A stretch of DNA of 64,000 bases. It comes from an uncultured Paracoccaceae bacterium. Its GTDB lineage: Bacteria > Pseudomonadota > Alphaproteobacteria > Rhodobacterales > Rhodobacteraceae. Under the pieces are notes generated by a model. It did not search any database, was not told the origin of the DNA, and was given only the letters and a program-made list of their open reading frames with translations. Location: contig CANLYJ010000001.1 of assembly GCA_947495295.1 (NCBI GenBank), positions 744,001 through 808,000 of the forward strand, written 5' to 3'. The position numbers and the translations under genes were made by a program. Shown here piece by piece: positions 32,367 to 42,220 of this stretch (the stretch's first letter is position 1; each line of letters opens with the position of its first letter).

Positions 32367-32531
32367 ATGCATAACCATAAGATCAACTTTATTGGCTGGA
32401 TCCTGTTCGTGCTGTCTGCGATCGGGTTTTGCATCGCATCGATTGGCAGTTTCTGGGCTATGTTCGGGTCGATCTTCTTCTTGATCGCCTGCCTCGTCTT
32501 CCTCATTCCCTTTTTCCGCGACGACGAATGA
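32367..32531 (+). CDS. small two-span membrane protein upstream of the EamA transporter
   Basis: This 54-residue protein starts MHNHKINFIGW and has two hydrophobic segments (about residues 8-24 and 29-48) and a charged end FFRDDE. Its stop overlaps the next ATG (ATGA), so it is translationally coupled with the EamA transporter. No family recognised; the ribosome site before ATG 32367 is weak. Confidence 0.6.
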   Translation: MHNHKINFIGWILFVLSAIGFCIASIGSFWAMFGSIFFLIACLVFLIPFFRDDE

Positions 32532-33373
32532 ATACGCTGGCACTTGGGCTGGTGGCCGCACTTTGTTGGGGGTTTCACGATATCTGCGTGCGGTTTCTCA
32601 GCCAGAAAACCCCGATCAACGCCTGCATCTTCATCGTCCTGCTGACAGGGCTGGTGTTTCACAGCGGGCTGATGACGGTCACGGGGCAGTTCACGCCGAT
32701 TCCGGCCCGGGCTGTGTGGCTGTCACTGGTCGCAGGGGCGTTTTTTGTGATGGGAACCTATGGGCTTTATTATGCGTTCCAACGCGGGCCGGTGCGACTG
32801 GTCTCGCCACTGATCGCGGCCTATCCAATTCTGTCCGTTTCCTGGGCAGCAGCCAACGGAACCAGCATCTCTGCCCTGCAATGGGTGGCGGTCATTGCGA
32901 TTGTGGTTGGGGTCGCGGTCGTCGCAGCATTGTCAGATGACAGCACTGATGAGGTGCCGCCAAAAGGGCCCACGATCCTGTTCTCCCTGATCTCGGCCGT
33001 CGGTTTCGCAGGGACATTTGCTTTCGGGCAACAAGCGGCGCAGATCAGTCACGAAATGCCGACAACGCTGGTGGCACGCCTGCTGACCGTCGGGGTTGTG
33101 ATCGCTGTCGGGTTGTCGCTGAAACTACCGTTCTGGCCGGGCCGAAAGGCACTGCCATGGCTGGTGGCCATGGGCGTTGCCGATGGCGTGGCACTGCTTT
33201 GCGTTCTTTCGGCAGGCACATTGCCGGATCCGCAATATGCTGCTGTGACCTCCTCCATGTTTGGTCTGCTGACGATCCTGCTGGCCTGGACGTTTTTGAA
33301 AGAACGGATGACCCTGCCGCAATGGGGAGGCTGCCTGGTTGCGTTTGGCGGCGTCGGCTATCTGGCGATATAA
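32528..33373 (+). CDS. EamA/DMT-family transporter
   Basis: This 281-residue integral membrane protein has about 10 hydrophobic segments in two EamA repeats (first half from LALGLVAALCWGFHDICVRF, second from ILFSLISAVGFAGTFAFGQQ). Members export amino acids or other metabolites; the substrate is unknown here. It ends convergently 5 bases before the Lrp-type regulator. Confidence 0.82.
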   Translation: MNTLALGLVAALCWGFHDICVRFLSQKTPINACIFIVLLTGLVFHSGLMTVTGQFTPIPARAVWLSLVAGAFFVMGTYGLYYAFQRGPVRLVSPLIAAYPILSVSWAAANGTSISALQWVAVIAIVVGVAVVAALSDDSTDEVPPKGPTILFSLISAVGFAGTFAFGQQAAQISHEMPTTLVARLLTVGVVIAVGLSLKLPFWPGRKALPWLVAMGVADGVALLCVLSAGTLPDPQYAAVTSSMFGLLTILLAWTFLKERMTLPQWGGCLVAFGGVGYLAI

Positions 33374-33377
33374 GACG

Positions 33378-33830
33378 TCAGCCCCGGATATCCTTGGGCG
33401 ACCCCATGACCATATAGCTTGTGATCGACCGCACATGCGGCACGGTCCCCAAGATATCGGTATGAAATGACTTATAAGCGGGCAGGTCGGCCACTTCGAC
33501 CCGCAGCATATATTCAAAGGCACCAGCGACGTTATGGCATTCGGTCACCTGATCGGCGCGCTGCATGGCCCGTTCAAACCCCTCCTGCGCGGCTTTGGTA
33601 TGTTCAGCCAGACCAACGGCGACATAGACTACATAGGCGCGGCCTGTCTGGGCGGGGTCCAGCCGCGCCCGGTAGCCTTTGATCACGCCTGTGCGTTCTA
33701 GCTCCTGCACCCGACGCAAACAGGCAGAGGGGGACAGCCCAATCTTGTCGGCCAAGGTCAGGTTGCTGATCCGTCCATCCCGGGAAAGTTCACGCAATAT
33801 CGCGTCGTTCATACTGTCAATCTTCGTCAT
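33378..33830 (-). CDS. Lrp/AsnC family transcriptional regulator
   Basis: This 150-residue regulator begins [19 protein letters not shown]. The HTH lies in [20 protein letters not shown], and the RAM effector domain has [15 protein letters not shown] and [19 protein letters not shown]. It is divergent from a LysE exporter gene 72 bases away, so it probably senses an amino acid and controls that exporter. Confidence 0.88.
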   Translation of the reverse strand: MTKIDSMNDAILRELSRDGRISNLTLADKIGLSPSACLRRVQELERTGVIKGYRARLDPAQTGRAYVVYVAVGLAEHTKAAQEGFERAMQRADQVTECHNVAGAFEYMLRVEVADLPAYKSFHTDILGTVPHVRSITSYMVMGSPKDIRG

Positions 33831-33902
33831 AGGTTGCGAGTTTAGCTGATATTTGCACAACTTGGCAATTTTATTGCGGGTCAAACGCCCTATCATTGCG
33901 CA

Positions 33903-34502
33903 ATGAGTACAGAAATCCTGATCGCCCTTATTGGCTTTGCCTTTGCCAGTTCCATCACGCCGGGACCGAACAACCTGATGCTGATGGCATCGGGGGCCAA
34001 TTACGGGCTGCGTCGGACGGTGCCGCATATGTTGGGCATTTCGCTCGGCCATGCCTTCATGGTTGTGATGGTGGGCGTGGTCCTTTTGAAAGTGTTCGAT
34101 ACCTACCCGGCTCTGAACATTGTGCTAAAGGTTCTGAGCGCGGCCTACATGACATGGCTGGCGTGGAAAATCGCCAACGCGGTGCCGCCAGAGGCGCAGA
34201 AGGTCGAAGGCAAACCCTTCACCTTCCTGCAAGCTGCGGGGTTTCAATGGGTGAACCCGAAAGCGTGGTTCATGGCAATCACAGCGATCAGCGCCTATGC
34301 ACCACAGGACAAGGGGGTCTTGTTCGGATCACTGCTGGTCGCCGTCATTTTCTCGGCCACCAATCTACCATCGGTCACGGTCTGGGCGTGGATGGGGGTG
34401 CAGGTGCGGCGCTGGTTGGGCACGGCACGCAGGTTGCGGGTCTTCAACGTCACAATGGCGGTGCTGCTGGTGGGATCACTTTACCCGATGCTGTCACATT
34501 GA
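33903..34502 (+). CDS. LysE family amino-acid exporter
   Basis: This 199-residue membrane protein has about six hydrophobic segments and the LysE/RhtB motif SSITPGPNNLMLMASGANYG near residues 14-33, then GISLGHAFMVVMVG and VNPKAWFMAITAI. It is a putative amino-acid efflux permease under the divergent Lrp-type regulator. Two tandem hairpins follow its stop. Confidence 0.87.
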   Translation: MSTEILIALIGFAFASSITPGPNNLMLMASGANYGLRRTVPHMLGISLGHAFMVVMVGVVLLKVFDTYPALNIVLKVLSAAYMTWLAWKIANAVPPEAQKVEGKPFTFLQAAGFQWVNPKAWFMAITAISAYAPQDKGVLFGSLLVAVIFSATNLPSVTVWAWMGVQVRRWLGTARRLRVFNVTMAVLLVGSLYPMLSH

Positions 34503-34507
34503 AGGCA

Positions 34508-34533
34508 ACAAATTTTTTGTCCAAAAAATTTGT
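34508..34533. terminator. AT-rich perfect palindrome between lysE-type and uvrD-type genes
   Basis: Twelve-base arms ACAAATTTTTTG and CAAAAAATTTGT with a 2-base centre. It lies between two convergent genes and may act on either strand. Confidence 0.55.
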
Positions 34534-34539
34534 CAGACA

Positions 34540-34566
34540 GAAGATTTTTCGTCACGAAAAATCTTC
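34540..34566. terminator. second AT-rich perfect palindrome
   Basis: Twelve-base arms GAAGATTTTTCG and CGAAAAATCTTC with loop TCA, 7 bases after the previous palindrome and ending 6 bases before the stop of the helicase gene. Probably a bidirectional terminator pair. Confidence 0.55.
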
Positions 34567-34572
34567 GCGCCC

Positions 34573-36951
34573 TCAAAACGGTACGTCATCCGCCTGTGCG
34601 GCACTGACCACAAATTTGGCCACGACATGTTTGGCACCGGCCTTGTCGAATGCGATCTCCAGCTTGTCGCCCTCGATCCCCATCACCTCGCCATAGCCAA
34701 ACTTCTGATGGAACACCCGGTCACCCATGGTAAAAGCGCTGACCGCATCCAGATCAATCGTCATGTTGCGGGCTTCACCGGGCTGCGACATGCCCCGCTG
34801 CTGGCTGCGGTTCTGCAACCGTTTCCAGCCGGGCGAATTATAAACGTCGGCCCGATGCGCCTTTTCATGCAGGTCTGATCCCATCATGCCCTGCACTGCG
34901 GGCGACGCTGCGGCGGCCCCGTACCCGCCACCATAAAGGCCGGGCGGGGTGAGCACCTCAACATGGTCTTCGGGCAGTTCGTCAATGAAGCGCGAAGGCA
35001 TTTGCGATTGCCACTGGCCATAGACGCGCCGGTTCGCCGCGAAAGAGATCGTGCAGATATCCTCGGCCCGGGTGATGCCAACATAGGCCAGCCTGCGTTC
35101 CTCTTCGAGACCTTTCAGCCCACTTTCGTCCATTGACCGTTGCGACGGGAACAGCCCGTCTTCCCAACCCGGCAGAAACACGGCGGGAAACTCAAGGCCC
35201 TTGGCCGCGTGCAGGGTCATGACGCTGACCTTCTCGCCCGCCTCTTCGGTTTCGTTATCCATGATCAGGCTGACATGTTCGAGGAACCCTTGCAGGTTCT
35301 CGAAATTCTCCAGTGCCTTGACCAGTTCCTTGAGGTTTTCCAGCCGCCCCGGCGCCTCTGGCGTTTTGTCGTTCTGCCAGAACCCGGTATAGCCGGACTC
35401 GTCAAGTATCATCTCGGCCAATTCAACATGGGTGTCTGCTTCGGCCCGGACCTGCCCGTGCCAGCGGTCAAGCGCATCAATCAGAATGGTCAGTTCTTTC
35501 AGCCCCTTGCCGCCCAGCAATTTGCCCTGGCAGACCAGCCGTGCGCCTTCGACCAGCGATACACCGTTGCTGCGGGCGGTCCGTTGGATGGTTTGTACGG
35601 CCTTTTCGCCCAAGCCACGCTTGGGGGTGTTCACAATCCGCTCAAACGCCAGATCATCCTCCGGGGAGACGGCGAGCCGGAAATAGGCCATGGCATCCCG
35701 GATCTCCATCCGTTCGTAAAAGCGCGGGCCACCAATGACGCGGTAGGGCAGGCCGATGGTCAAGAAACGGTCTTCAAACGCGCGCATCTGGTGGCTGGCT
35801 CGGACAAGGATCGCCATGTGGTCAAGACCCACAGGGTCCATCCCCCGGGTGCCGCGCTGCATCGCCTCGACCTCTTCACCGATCCAGCGGGCCTCTTCCT
35901 CGCCATCCCAGTGGCCGATCAGGCGGACCTTTTCGCCATCCGTCCGAGAGGTGAAAAGCGTCTTGCCCAACCGCCCCTTATTGGCGGCAATCACACCAGA
36001 GGCTGCGGCCAGAATATGCGGGGTTGAACGATAGTTTTCTTCCAGCCGTACCACATGCGCGCCGGGAAAATCCTTTTCGAACCGCAGGATGTTGCCCACT
36101 TCTGCCCCCCGCCAGCCATAGATGGATTGGTCGTCGTCGCCGACACAGCAGATATTCTTGTGTTCCGCCGCCAACAGCCGCAGCCACATATATTGCGCGA
36201 CGTTGGTATCCTGATATTCGTCGACAAGGATATAGCGGAACCAGCGCTGATATTGCTGTAGCACATCTGGATGGGTCTGAAAGATCGTGACCATATGCAG
36301 CAGGATATCGCCAAAATCGACGGCATTCAGATCGCGCAACCGGGCCTGATAGGCGGCATAAAGATCGACGCCCTTGTGATCAAACGCGCCACTCTCAGCC
36401 ACGGGCACTTTTTCAGGCGTATAGGCCTTGTTTTTCCAGCTATCGATGATCCCCGACAACATACGCGGCGGCCAGCGCTTTTCGTCGATCCCGGCGGCCT
36501 GAATCAGCTGTTTCATCAGCCTGATCTGATCATCCGTGTCTAGAATGGTGAAACTGGATTTCAGGTTTACCAGTTCGGCATGCCGTCGCAGCAGCTTGGC
36601 GCAGACCGAATGGAAGGTGCCAAGCCATGGCATACCTTCCACCGCCTCACCCATATGGGCACCGATGCGGTGCTTCATTTCGCGCGCGGCTTTGTTGGTA
36701 AAGGTCACGGCCAGAATTTCATGCGGCCGCGCAGTGCCAGTGGCCAGCAAATGCGCGATGCGGCTGGTCAACGCCTTGGTTTTCCCAGTGCCAGCCCCGG
36801 CCAGCATCAACACCGGCCCTTGCAGGGTTTCAACCGCCTCGCGCTGGGCCGCGTTCAATTCGTCCAGATAGGGGGTCGCGCGCTGGGCCATCGCCCGCTG
36901 GCTTAGCGGGACGGCGGCCTCAAATGCGTCATCTTCGGAAAAACTGCTCAT
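34573..36951 (-). CDS. uvrD: UvrD/PcrA-type ATP-dependent DNA helicase
   Basis: This 792-residue superfamily 1 helicase has Walker A GAGTGKTKAL (about residue 52), motif II VDEYQDTN, YGWRGAEVGN, motif V/VI regions VSVMTLHAAKGLEFPAVFLPG and RRLAYVGITRAED, and a C-terminal Tudor-like end (VFHQKFGYGEVMGIEGDKLEI). It unwinds 3'-5' in nucleotide excision and mismatch repair. ATG 36951 gives MSSFSEDDAFE; a longer in-frame start at 37020 adds 23 atypical residues. Confidence 0.92.
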   Translation of the reverse strand: MSSFSEDDAFEAAVPLSQRAMAQRATPYLDELNAAQREAVETLQGPVLMLAGAGTGKTKALTSRIAHLLATGTARPHEILAVTFTNKAAREMKHRIGAHMGEAVEGMPWLGTFHSVCAKLLRRHAELVNLKSSFTILDTDDQIRLMKQLIQAAGIDEKRWPPRMLSGIIDSWKNKAYTPEKVPVAESGAFDHKGVDLYAAYQARLRDLNAVDFGDILLHMVTIFQTHPDVLQQYQRWFRYILVDEYQDTNVAQYMWLRLLAAEHKNICCVGDDDQSIYGWRGAEVGNILRFEKDFPGAHVVRLEENYRSTPHILAAASGVIAANKGRLGKTLFTSRTDGEKVRLIGHWDGEEEARWIGEEVEAMQRGTRGMDPVGLDHMAILVRASHQMRAFEDRFLTIGLPYRVIGGPRFYERMEIRDAMAYFRLAVSPEDDLAFERIVNTPKRGLGEKAVQTIQRTARSNGVSLVEGARLVCQGKLLGGKGLKELTILIDALDRWHGQVRAEADTHVELAEMILDESGYTGFWQNDKTPEAPGRLENLKELVKALENFENLQGFLEHVSLIMDNETEEAGEKVSVMTLHAAKGLEFPAVFLPGWEDGLFPSQRSMDESGLKGLEEERRLAYVGITRAEDICTISFAANRRVYGQWQSQMPSRFIDELPEDHVEVLTPPGLYGGGYGAAAASPAVQGMMGSDLHEKAHRADVYNSPGWKRLQNRSQQRGMSQPGEARNMTIDLDAVSAFTMGDRVFHQKFGYGEVMGIEGDKLEIAFDKAGAKHVVAKFVVSAAQADDVPF

Positions 36952-37048
36952 GCGCCAAAGGTAAACTGAATCGTCAGATAGGAAAACCCCTTGTTCTACT
37001 AATGTTCCGCACGTTGACACTGGTCACGGCGTCACTAACGTCGCGCCC

Positions 37049-38188
37049 ATGAATTTGCACAGTCGCTATCCGGCCATATCCGACCTGAAGGCCCGCGCAG
37101 GGCGGCGGATTCCGCATTTCGTGTGGGAATATCTGGATAGCGCCACGGGGGTCGAAGCGACGCAGCGCCGTAACCGCAATGCGCTGGATCAGGTACTGTT
37201 TGATCCATCGATTCTGCATGGCGCGTTCACGCCGGACCTGACAACAACATTGCTGGGAAAAAGCTACCCGCTTCCCATTGGGATTGCCCCTGTTGGCATG
37301 TCGGGCCTGATCTGGCCGGGGGCCGAGCAGATGTTGGCCCGCATGGCGGCGAAAGAGGATATTCCCTACACCTTATCCACCGTCGCGACGCAACTGCCCG
37401 AGGATGTCGGACCGCATGCCGGGGATCATGGCTGGTTCCAACTTTATCCGCCCCGCGATCCGGGCATCCGGGACGATATCCTGAAACGCGCAAAATCATC
37501 TGGTTTCAAAACGTTGGTCCTGACAGTTGATGTACCTGTCGCGTCGCGCCGTGAACGGCAAACGCGCGGCGGGCTGACCAACCCGCCCAAGCTGACACCG
37601 CGATTGGCGGTTCAGGCCGCACGTTGCCCGGCCTGGCTGAACGGCATCCGCAAGACGGGTATGCCCCGGATGCGGTTGATGGATAGCTATTCGGATGTGA
37701 AAACCGCGCTGCCTTCGACCCAGCATATCGGCTATTTGCTGCGCACCTCGCCCGATTGGGATTACTTCAAATCTCTGCGTGACCTGTGGGACGGGCCGCT
37801 GATCGTCAAAGGGGTGGGGCGGGCCGATGATGCCGCCCGGCTGACCGATGAAGGGGCCGATGCGATCTGGGTCAGCAATCATGCCGGGCGGCAGTTTGAC
37901 GGCGGGCCCGCGACCATTGAGACGCTACCCGCGATCCGGGCGGCCACAACCCAGCCTGTGATTTTCGACAGTGGTGTCGAAGGAGGGCTCGACGTGCTGC
38001 GCGCCATTGCTTTGGGTGCTGATTTCGTCATGTTGGGGCGTGCTTTCCATTACGGTTTGGCCGCATTGGGTGCAAAAGGTGCCGCCCATGTGATCGACAT
38101 CCTGCGGCAGGATATGATCAGCAATATGGGGCAAATCGGGTCCCGATCATTGGGTGATCTGAAAAATAGCCTACGATCTACGCAGTAA
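37049..38188 (+). CDS. FMN-dependent alpha-hydroxy-acid dehydrogenase (LldD-like)
   Basis: This 379-residue enzyme oxidises an L-2-hydroxy acid such as L-lactate. It shows the family pattern RAGRRIPHFVWEYLDSATG, PIGIAPVGMSGLIWPGAEQM, LVLTVDVPVASRRERQTRGG, the substrate-binding and catalytic His-Arg in WVSNHAGRQFDGGPA, and FDSGVEGGLDVLRAIALGADF with FVMLGRAF. A TTGACA at 37014-37019 lies only 30 bases before the ATG and no ribosome site is seen, so the mRNA may be nearly leaderless. Confidence 0.87.
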   Translation: MNLHSRYPAISDLKARAGRRIPHFVWEYLDSATGVEATQRRNRNALDQVLFDPSILHGAFTPDLTTTLLGKSYPLPIGIAPVGMSGLIWPGAEQMLARMAAKEDIPYTLSTVATQLPEDVGPHAGDHGWFQLYPPRDPGIRDDILKRAKSSGFKTLVLTVDVPVASRRERQTRGGLTNPPKLTPRLAVQAARCPAWLNGIRKTGMPRMRLMDSYSDVKTALPSTQHIGYLLRTSPDWDYFKSLRDLWDGPLIVKGVGRADDAARLTDEGADAIWVSNHAGRQFDGGPATIETLPAIRAATTQPVIFDSGVEGGLDVLRAIALGADFVMLGRAFHYGLAALGAKGAAHVIDILRQDMISNMGQIGSRSLGDLKNSLRSTQ

Positions 38189-38248
38189 CACGTATGGACG
38201 ATCCTGTTTTGGCACCTTACGAATGCTGCAACTGCGAAGGGGGACACC

Positions 38249-41200
38249 ATGGCTGATTTTAAAAAGATCCTGATTGCCAACCGTGGCGAAATCGCAATCC
38301 GTATCATGCGGGCCGCGAACGAGATGGGCAAAAAGACCGTTGCGGTCTTTGCCGAAGAGGACAAATTGGGCCTGCACCGGTTCAAGGCGGACGAAGCATA
38401 CCGCATTGGTGAAGGTATGGGGCCGGTCGCTGCCTATCTGAGTATTGACGAGATTATTCGCGTCGCCAAAATGTCCGGCGCAGATGCGATCCATCCCGGC
38501 TATGGCCTGCTGTCGGAAAATCCCGATTTTGTGGATGCCTGTACGGCCAACGGGATCACGTTTATCGGCCCCAAGGCGAAGACCATGCGCGAACTGGGCG
38601 ACAAGGCCAGCGCGCGTCAGGTGGCGATTGCGGCTGACGTACCTGTCATCCCGGCCACGGATGTGCTGGGCGATGACATGGCCCTGATCAAAAAACAGGC
38701 GAAAGAGGTCGGATATCCCTTGATGCTCAAGGCGTCCTGGGGCGGCGGTGGCCGTGGTATGCGCCCGATCATGTCCGAAGATGAGTTGGAAGAAAAAGTG
38801 CTTGAAGGCCGGCGCGAGGCCGAAGCCGCCTTTGGCAATGGCGAAGGTTATCTGGAAAAGATGATCATTCGCGCGCGCCATGTCGAGGTGCAGATCCTTG
38901 GCGACACACATGGGCAGATGTATCATCTGTGGGAGCGCGATTGTTCGGTACAGCGGCGCAACCAAAAGGTGGTTGAGCGTGCGCCCGCGCCTTACCTGTC
39001 CGGCACGCAGCGCGAAAAGCTGTGTAATCTGGGCAAGAAAATCTGCCAGCATGTGAATTACGAATGTGCGGGCACAGTTGAATTCCTCATGGATATGGAT
39101 TCCGGCGAGTTCTATTTCATCGAAGTGAACCCCCGCGTGCAGGTCGAACATACCGTGACCGAAGAGGTCACCGGCATTGATATCGTGCGCGCGCAAATCC
39201 TGATCGCCGAAGGCAAATCATTGGTCGAGGCGACAGGCTGCGCCTCGCAATATGACGTCAAGCTGGACGGCCACGCCATCCAGTGCCGGGTCACAACCGA
39301 AGACCCACAAAACAATTTCATCCCCGATTATGGACGTATCCAGACCTATCGGTCGGCCACCGGGCCGGGCATCCGGCTGGATGGTGGCACCGCCTATTCC
39401 GGGGCGGTGATCACGCGTTACTATGACAGTCTGCTGGAAAAGGTGACCGCCCGCGCACCAACGCCTGAAATGGCGATTGCCCGGATGGACCGCGCCTTGC
39501 GCGAATTCCGCATTCGGGGCGTATCGACGAACATCGCCTTTGTTGAAAACCTGCTGAAGCATCCGACATTCCTCAACAACGAATACCACACCAAGTTCAT
39601 TGACCAGACGCCAGAGCTTTTTGATTTCAAACAGCGCCGCGACCGGGCCACCAAGATCCTGACCTATATCGCCGACATCACCGTGAACGGGCACCCCGAA
39701 ACCGCCGGGCGTCAGCGCCCTGGCGCAGATGTCAAACCACCGCGCCCGCCGGTCAAGCCAACGACAGATATCGCCGCAGGCACCCGCAACATTCTGGATG
39801 AGTTCGGGCCAGAGGCTGTCGCCGACTGGATGCGCGACCAGAAACAGTTGCTGATCACCGACACCACCATGCGTGACGGGCACCAGTCCTTGCTGGCGAC
39901 CCGGATGCGGTCCATCGACATGATCAATGCCGCCCCTGCCTATGCCGCCAAGATGAGCCAGCTATTCAGTGTCGAATGCTGGGGTGGGGCGACCTTTGAT
40001 GTGGCGTATCGGTTCTTGCAGGAATGCCCATGGCAACGGCTGCGCGATATCCGGGCGGCGATGCCCAATATCATGACGCAGATGCTGCTGCGCGCGTCAA
40101 ACGGGGTGGGTTATACAAATTACCCTGACAATGTGGTGCAAAGTTTTGTGGCACAGGCCGCCGTATCAGGGGTGGATGTGTTCCGCGTGTTTGACAGCCT
40201 GAACTGGGTTGAAAACATGCGCGTCGCCATGGATGCGGTGATCAAGGCGGAAAAGGTCTGCGAAGGCACAATCTGCTACACTGGCGATCTGCTGGACCCG
40301 GATCGGGCCAAATATGACCTGAAATACTATGTTGGCATGGCCAAGGAGCTGGAAGCCGCAGGCGCGCATGTGCTGGGCCTGAAAGACATGGCAGGTCTGC
40401 TGAAACCGGCGGCGGCAACCGCGCTGATCAAAGCGCTGAAAGAAGAGACGAAGCTGCCGATCCATTTTCACACACACGATACTTCCGGTGCGGCGATTGC
40501 CACGGTGCTTGCGGCCTCTGCTGCGGGGGTGGATTGCGTGGATGCGGCGATGGATGCGCTGTCGGGCAACACGTCACAGCCGACATTGGGATCGATTGTC
40601 GAGGCGCTGCGCGGTAACGCGCGCGAAACCGGGCTGGATATCGCCGCAATCCGCGAGATCAGCAATTATTTCGAACAGGTCCGCGCGCATTACAGTGCCT
40701 TCGAATCCGGGCTACAGGCGCCCGCGTCAGAGGTATATCTGCACGAAATGCCCGGCGGGCAGTTCACCAACCTCAAGGCGCAGGCGCGGTCACTGGGGCT
40801 GGAAGAACGCTGGCACGAAGTGGCGCAAACCTATGCCGATGTGAACCGGATGTTCGGTGATATCGTCAAGGTCACACCATCCTCCAAGGTTGTGGGCGAC
40901 ATGGCGTTAATGATGGTCAGCCAAGGGCTGACACGGGCGGATGTTGAGGACCCGAATGTGGACGTGGTGTTCCCGGACAGTGTTGTTGACATGATGAAAG
41001 GCAGCCTGGGGCAACCGCCCGGCGGCTGGCCCAAACCGATCCAGAAAAAGGTGCTGAAGGGCGACAAACCCTTCACCGACCGTCCCGGAAAATCGCTGCC
41101 TGCCGTTGATCTGGAAGCGGCACGCTCTGATCTGTCAAAACAGCTGGCCGATAAAACAATCGATGACGAAGATCTGAATGGCTATCTGATGTATCCCAAG

Positions 41201-41692
41201 GTTTTTCTGGATTACATGGGACGGCACGAGATTTACGGGCCGGTACGGACGCTGCCAACACAGACGTTCTTTTACGGAATGGAACCCGGCGAAGAGATCG
41301 TAGCCGAGATTGACCCAGGTAAAACGCTTGAAGTCCGGCTTCAGGCTGTGGCCGACATGAACGAAGATGGCGAGGTCAAAGTCTTTTTCGAACTCAACGG
41401 GCAACCCCGGACTATCCGTGTGATGAACCGTTTGGCAGCTGCAGAGAAAATCTCGCGGCCCAAGGCCGAGGATGGCAATGCAAACCATATCGGCGCGCCC
41501 ATGCCCGGTGTCGTGGCCACCATTGCAGCGATTGCCGGTAAAGAGGTCAAGGAAGGTGATTTGCTTCTGACCATTGAGGCGATGAAAATGGAAACCGGGA
41601 TCCACGCGGAACGGGACGCGGTCGTCAAAGCGGTGCATGTGCAGGCAGGCGGACAGATCGATGCCAAAGATCTTCTGGTTGAGTTTGAATAG
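38249..41692 (+). CDS. pyc: pyruvate carboxylase
   Basis: This 1147-residue biotin enzyme makes oxaloacetate from pyruvate, bicarbonate and ATP. The N-terminal biotin carboxylase includes KILIANRGEIAIRIMRAANE, ASWGGGGRGMR and FIEVNPRVQVEHTVTE. The carboxyltransferase barrel begins TDTTMRDGHQSLLATRMRS and has HFHTHDTSGAAIATVL. The C-terminal biotinyl domain carries TIEAMKMETGIHAE. Length fits the single-chain type. It provides anaplerosis, useful with C1 and C3 growth substrates. Confidence 0.97.
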   Translation: MADFKKILIANRGEIAIRIMRAANEMGKKTVAVFAEEDKLGLHRFKADEAYRIGEGMGPVAAYLSIDEIIRVAKMSGADAIHPGYGLLSENPDFVDACTANGITFIGPKAKTMRELGDKASARQVAIAADVPVIPATDVLGDDMALIKKQAKEVGYPLMLKASWGGGGRGMRPIMSEDELEEKVLEGRREAEAAFGNGEGYLEKMIIRARHVEVQILGDTHGQMYHLWERDCSVQRRNQKVVERAPAPYLSGTQREKLCNLGKKICQHVNYECAGTVEFLMDMDSGEFYFIEVNPRVQVEHTVTEEVTGIDIVRAQILIAEGKSLVEATGCASQYDVKLDGHAIQCRVTTEDPQNNFIPDYGRIQTYRSATGPGIRLDGGTAYSGAVITRYYDSLLEKVTARAPTPEMAIARMDRALREFRIRGVSTNIAFVENLLKHPTFLNNEYHTKFIDQTPELFDFKQRRDRATKILTYIADITVNGHPETAGRQRPGADVKPPRPPVKPTTDIAAGTRNILDEFGPEAVADWMRDQKQLLITDTTMRDGHQSLLATRMRSIDMINAAPAYAAKMSQLFSVECWGGATFDVAYRFLQECPWQRLRDIRAAMPNIMTQMLLRASNGVGYTNYPDNVVQSFVAQAAVSGVDVFRVFDSLNWVENMRVAMDAVIKAEKVCEGTICYTGDLLDPDRAKYDLKYYVGMAKELEAAGAHVLGLKDMAGLLKPAAATALIKALKEETKLPIHFHTHDTSGAAIATVLAASAAGVDCVDAAMDALSGNTSQPTLGSIVEALRGNARETGLDIAAIREISNYFEQVRAHYSAFESGLQAPASEVYLHEMPGGQFTNLKAQARSLGLEERWHEVAQTYADVNRMFGDIVKVTPSSKVVGDMALMMVSQGLTRADVEDPNVDVVFPDSVVDMMKGSLGQPPGGWPKPIQKKVLKGDKPFTDRPGKSLPAVDLEAARSDLSKQLADKTIDDEDLNGYLMYPKVFLDYMGRHEIYGPVRTLPTQTFFYGMEPGEEIVAEIDPGKTLEVRLQAVADMNEDGEVKVFFELNGQPRTIRVMNRLAAAEKISRPKAEDGNANHIGAPMPGVVATIAAIAGKEVKEGDLLLTIEAMKMETGIHAERDAVVKAVHVQAGGQIDAKDLLVEFE

Positions 41693-42188
41693 AAGACGGC
41701 TTGCCGCAATAATAGGGGCCGCGCTGGGCGTGGCCCAGATCGCGCAGGCAGAAACGCCGCTCTGCTTCTCTCTTCCTCCGGCTCCGGGGCAGGCGGCTGC
41801 CGTCCGGGATAGCTGGCCATATGTGCTGCAAAATGCCTTTGACGAAAACGGCGCGGGTCATGCACATCTTAGCCTCAGGATGTTGATCGCCGTGTCGCGT
41901 GGTGATGCAGCGCCGTGTCTGGCCAGCTACACGGTTGAGAGCCTGCAGATGTCAGCAAGCGGGAAAATCACCGGAACGATCATCCCGACCAGCATGGATT
42001 ACCCGGTCTTCTTTTTTGAAAAGGCGACCATCGACCCCGCGATGATCGTGGACTGGCGCTATGTGCCAAAGGGGTCTGAGCTGGCTTTTGGAGTGTATCG
42101 CATGCGTGAGGTTCTGACTGATCCGACCGAAGCAGAACTTTCCGGGCTTGGTCTGCAGCCATCTGCGATACCGCCTGATTGGAAATAA
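41661..42188 (+). CDS. exported protein resembling DUF2314 (YegJ-like)
   Basis: This 175-residue protein, from ATG 41661 (MPKIFWLSLNRRRLAAIIGA), overlaps the end of pyc by 32 bases. A signal-like hydrophobic segment ends near AQIAQAETP. The C-terminal ATIDPAMIVDWRYVPKGSEL followed by AFGVYRMREVL resembles DUF2314. Two Cys (LCFS and PCLAS) could form a disulfide. Function unknown. The exact start is uncertain because several ATG codons precede the signal. Confidence 0.58.
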   Translation: MPKIFWLSLNRRRLAAIIGAALGVAQIAQAETPLCFSLPPAPGQAAAVRDSWPYVLQNAFDENGAGHAHLSLRMLIAVSRGDAAPCLASYTVESLQMSASGKITGTIIPTSMDYPVFFFEKATIDPAMIVDWRYVPKGSELAFGVYRMREVLTDPTEAELSGLGLQPSAIPPDWK

Positions 42189-42220
42189 TCACTTCTTAGC
42201 GCTGCGATAGGATGGTTTGA

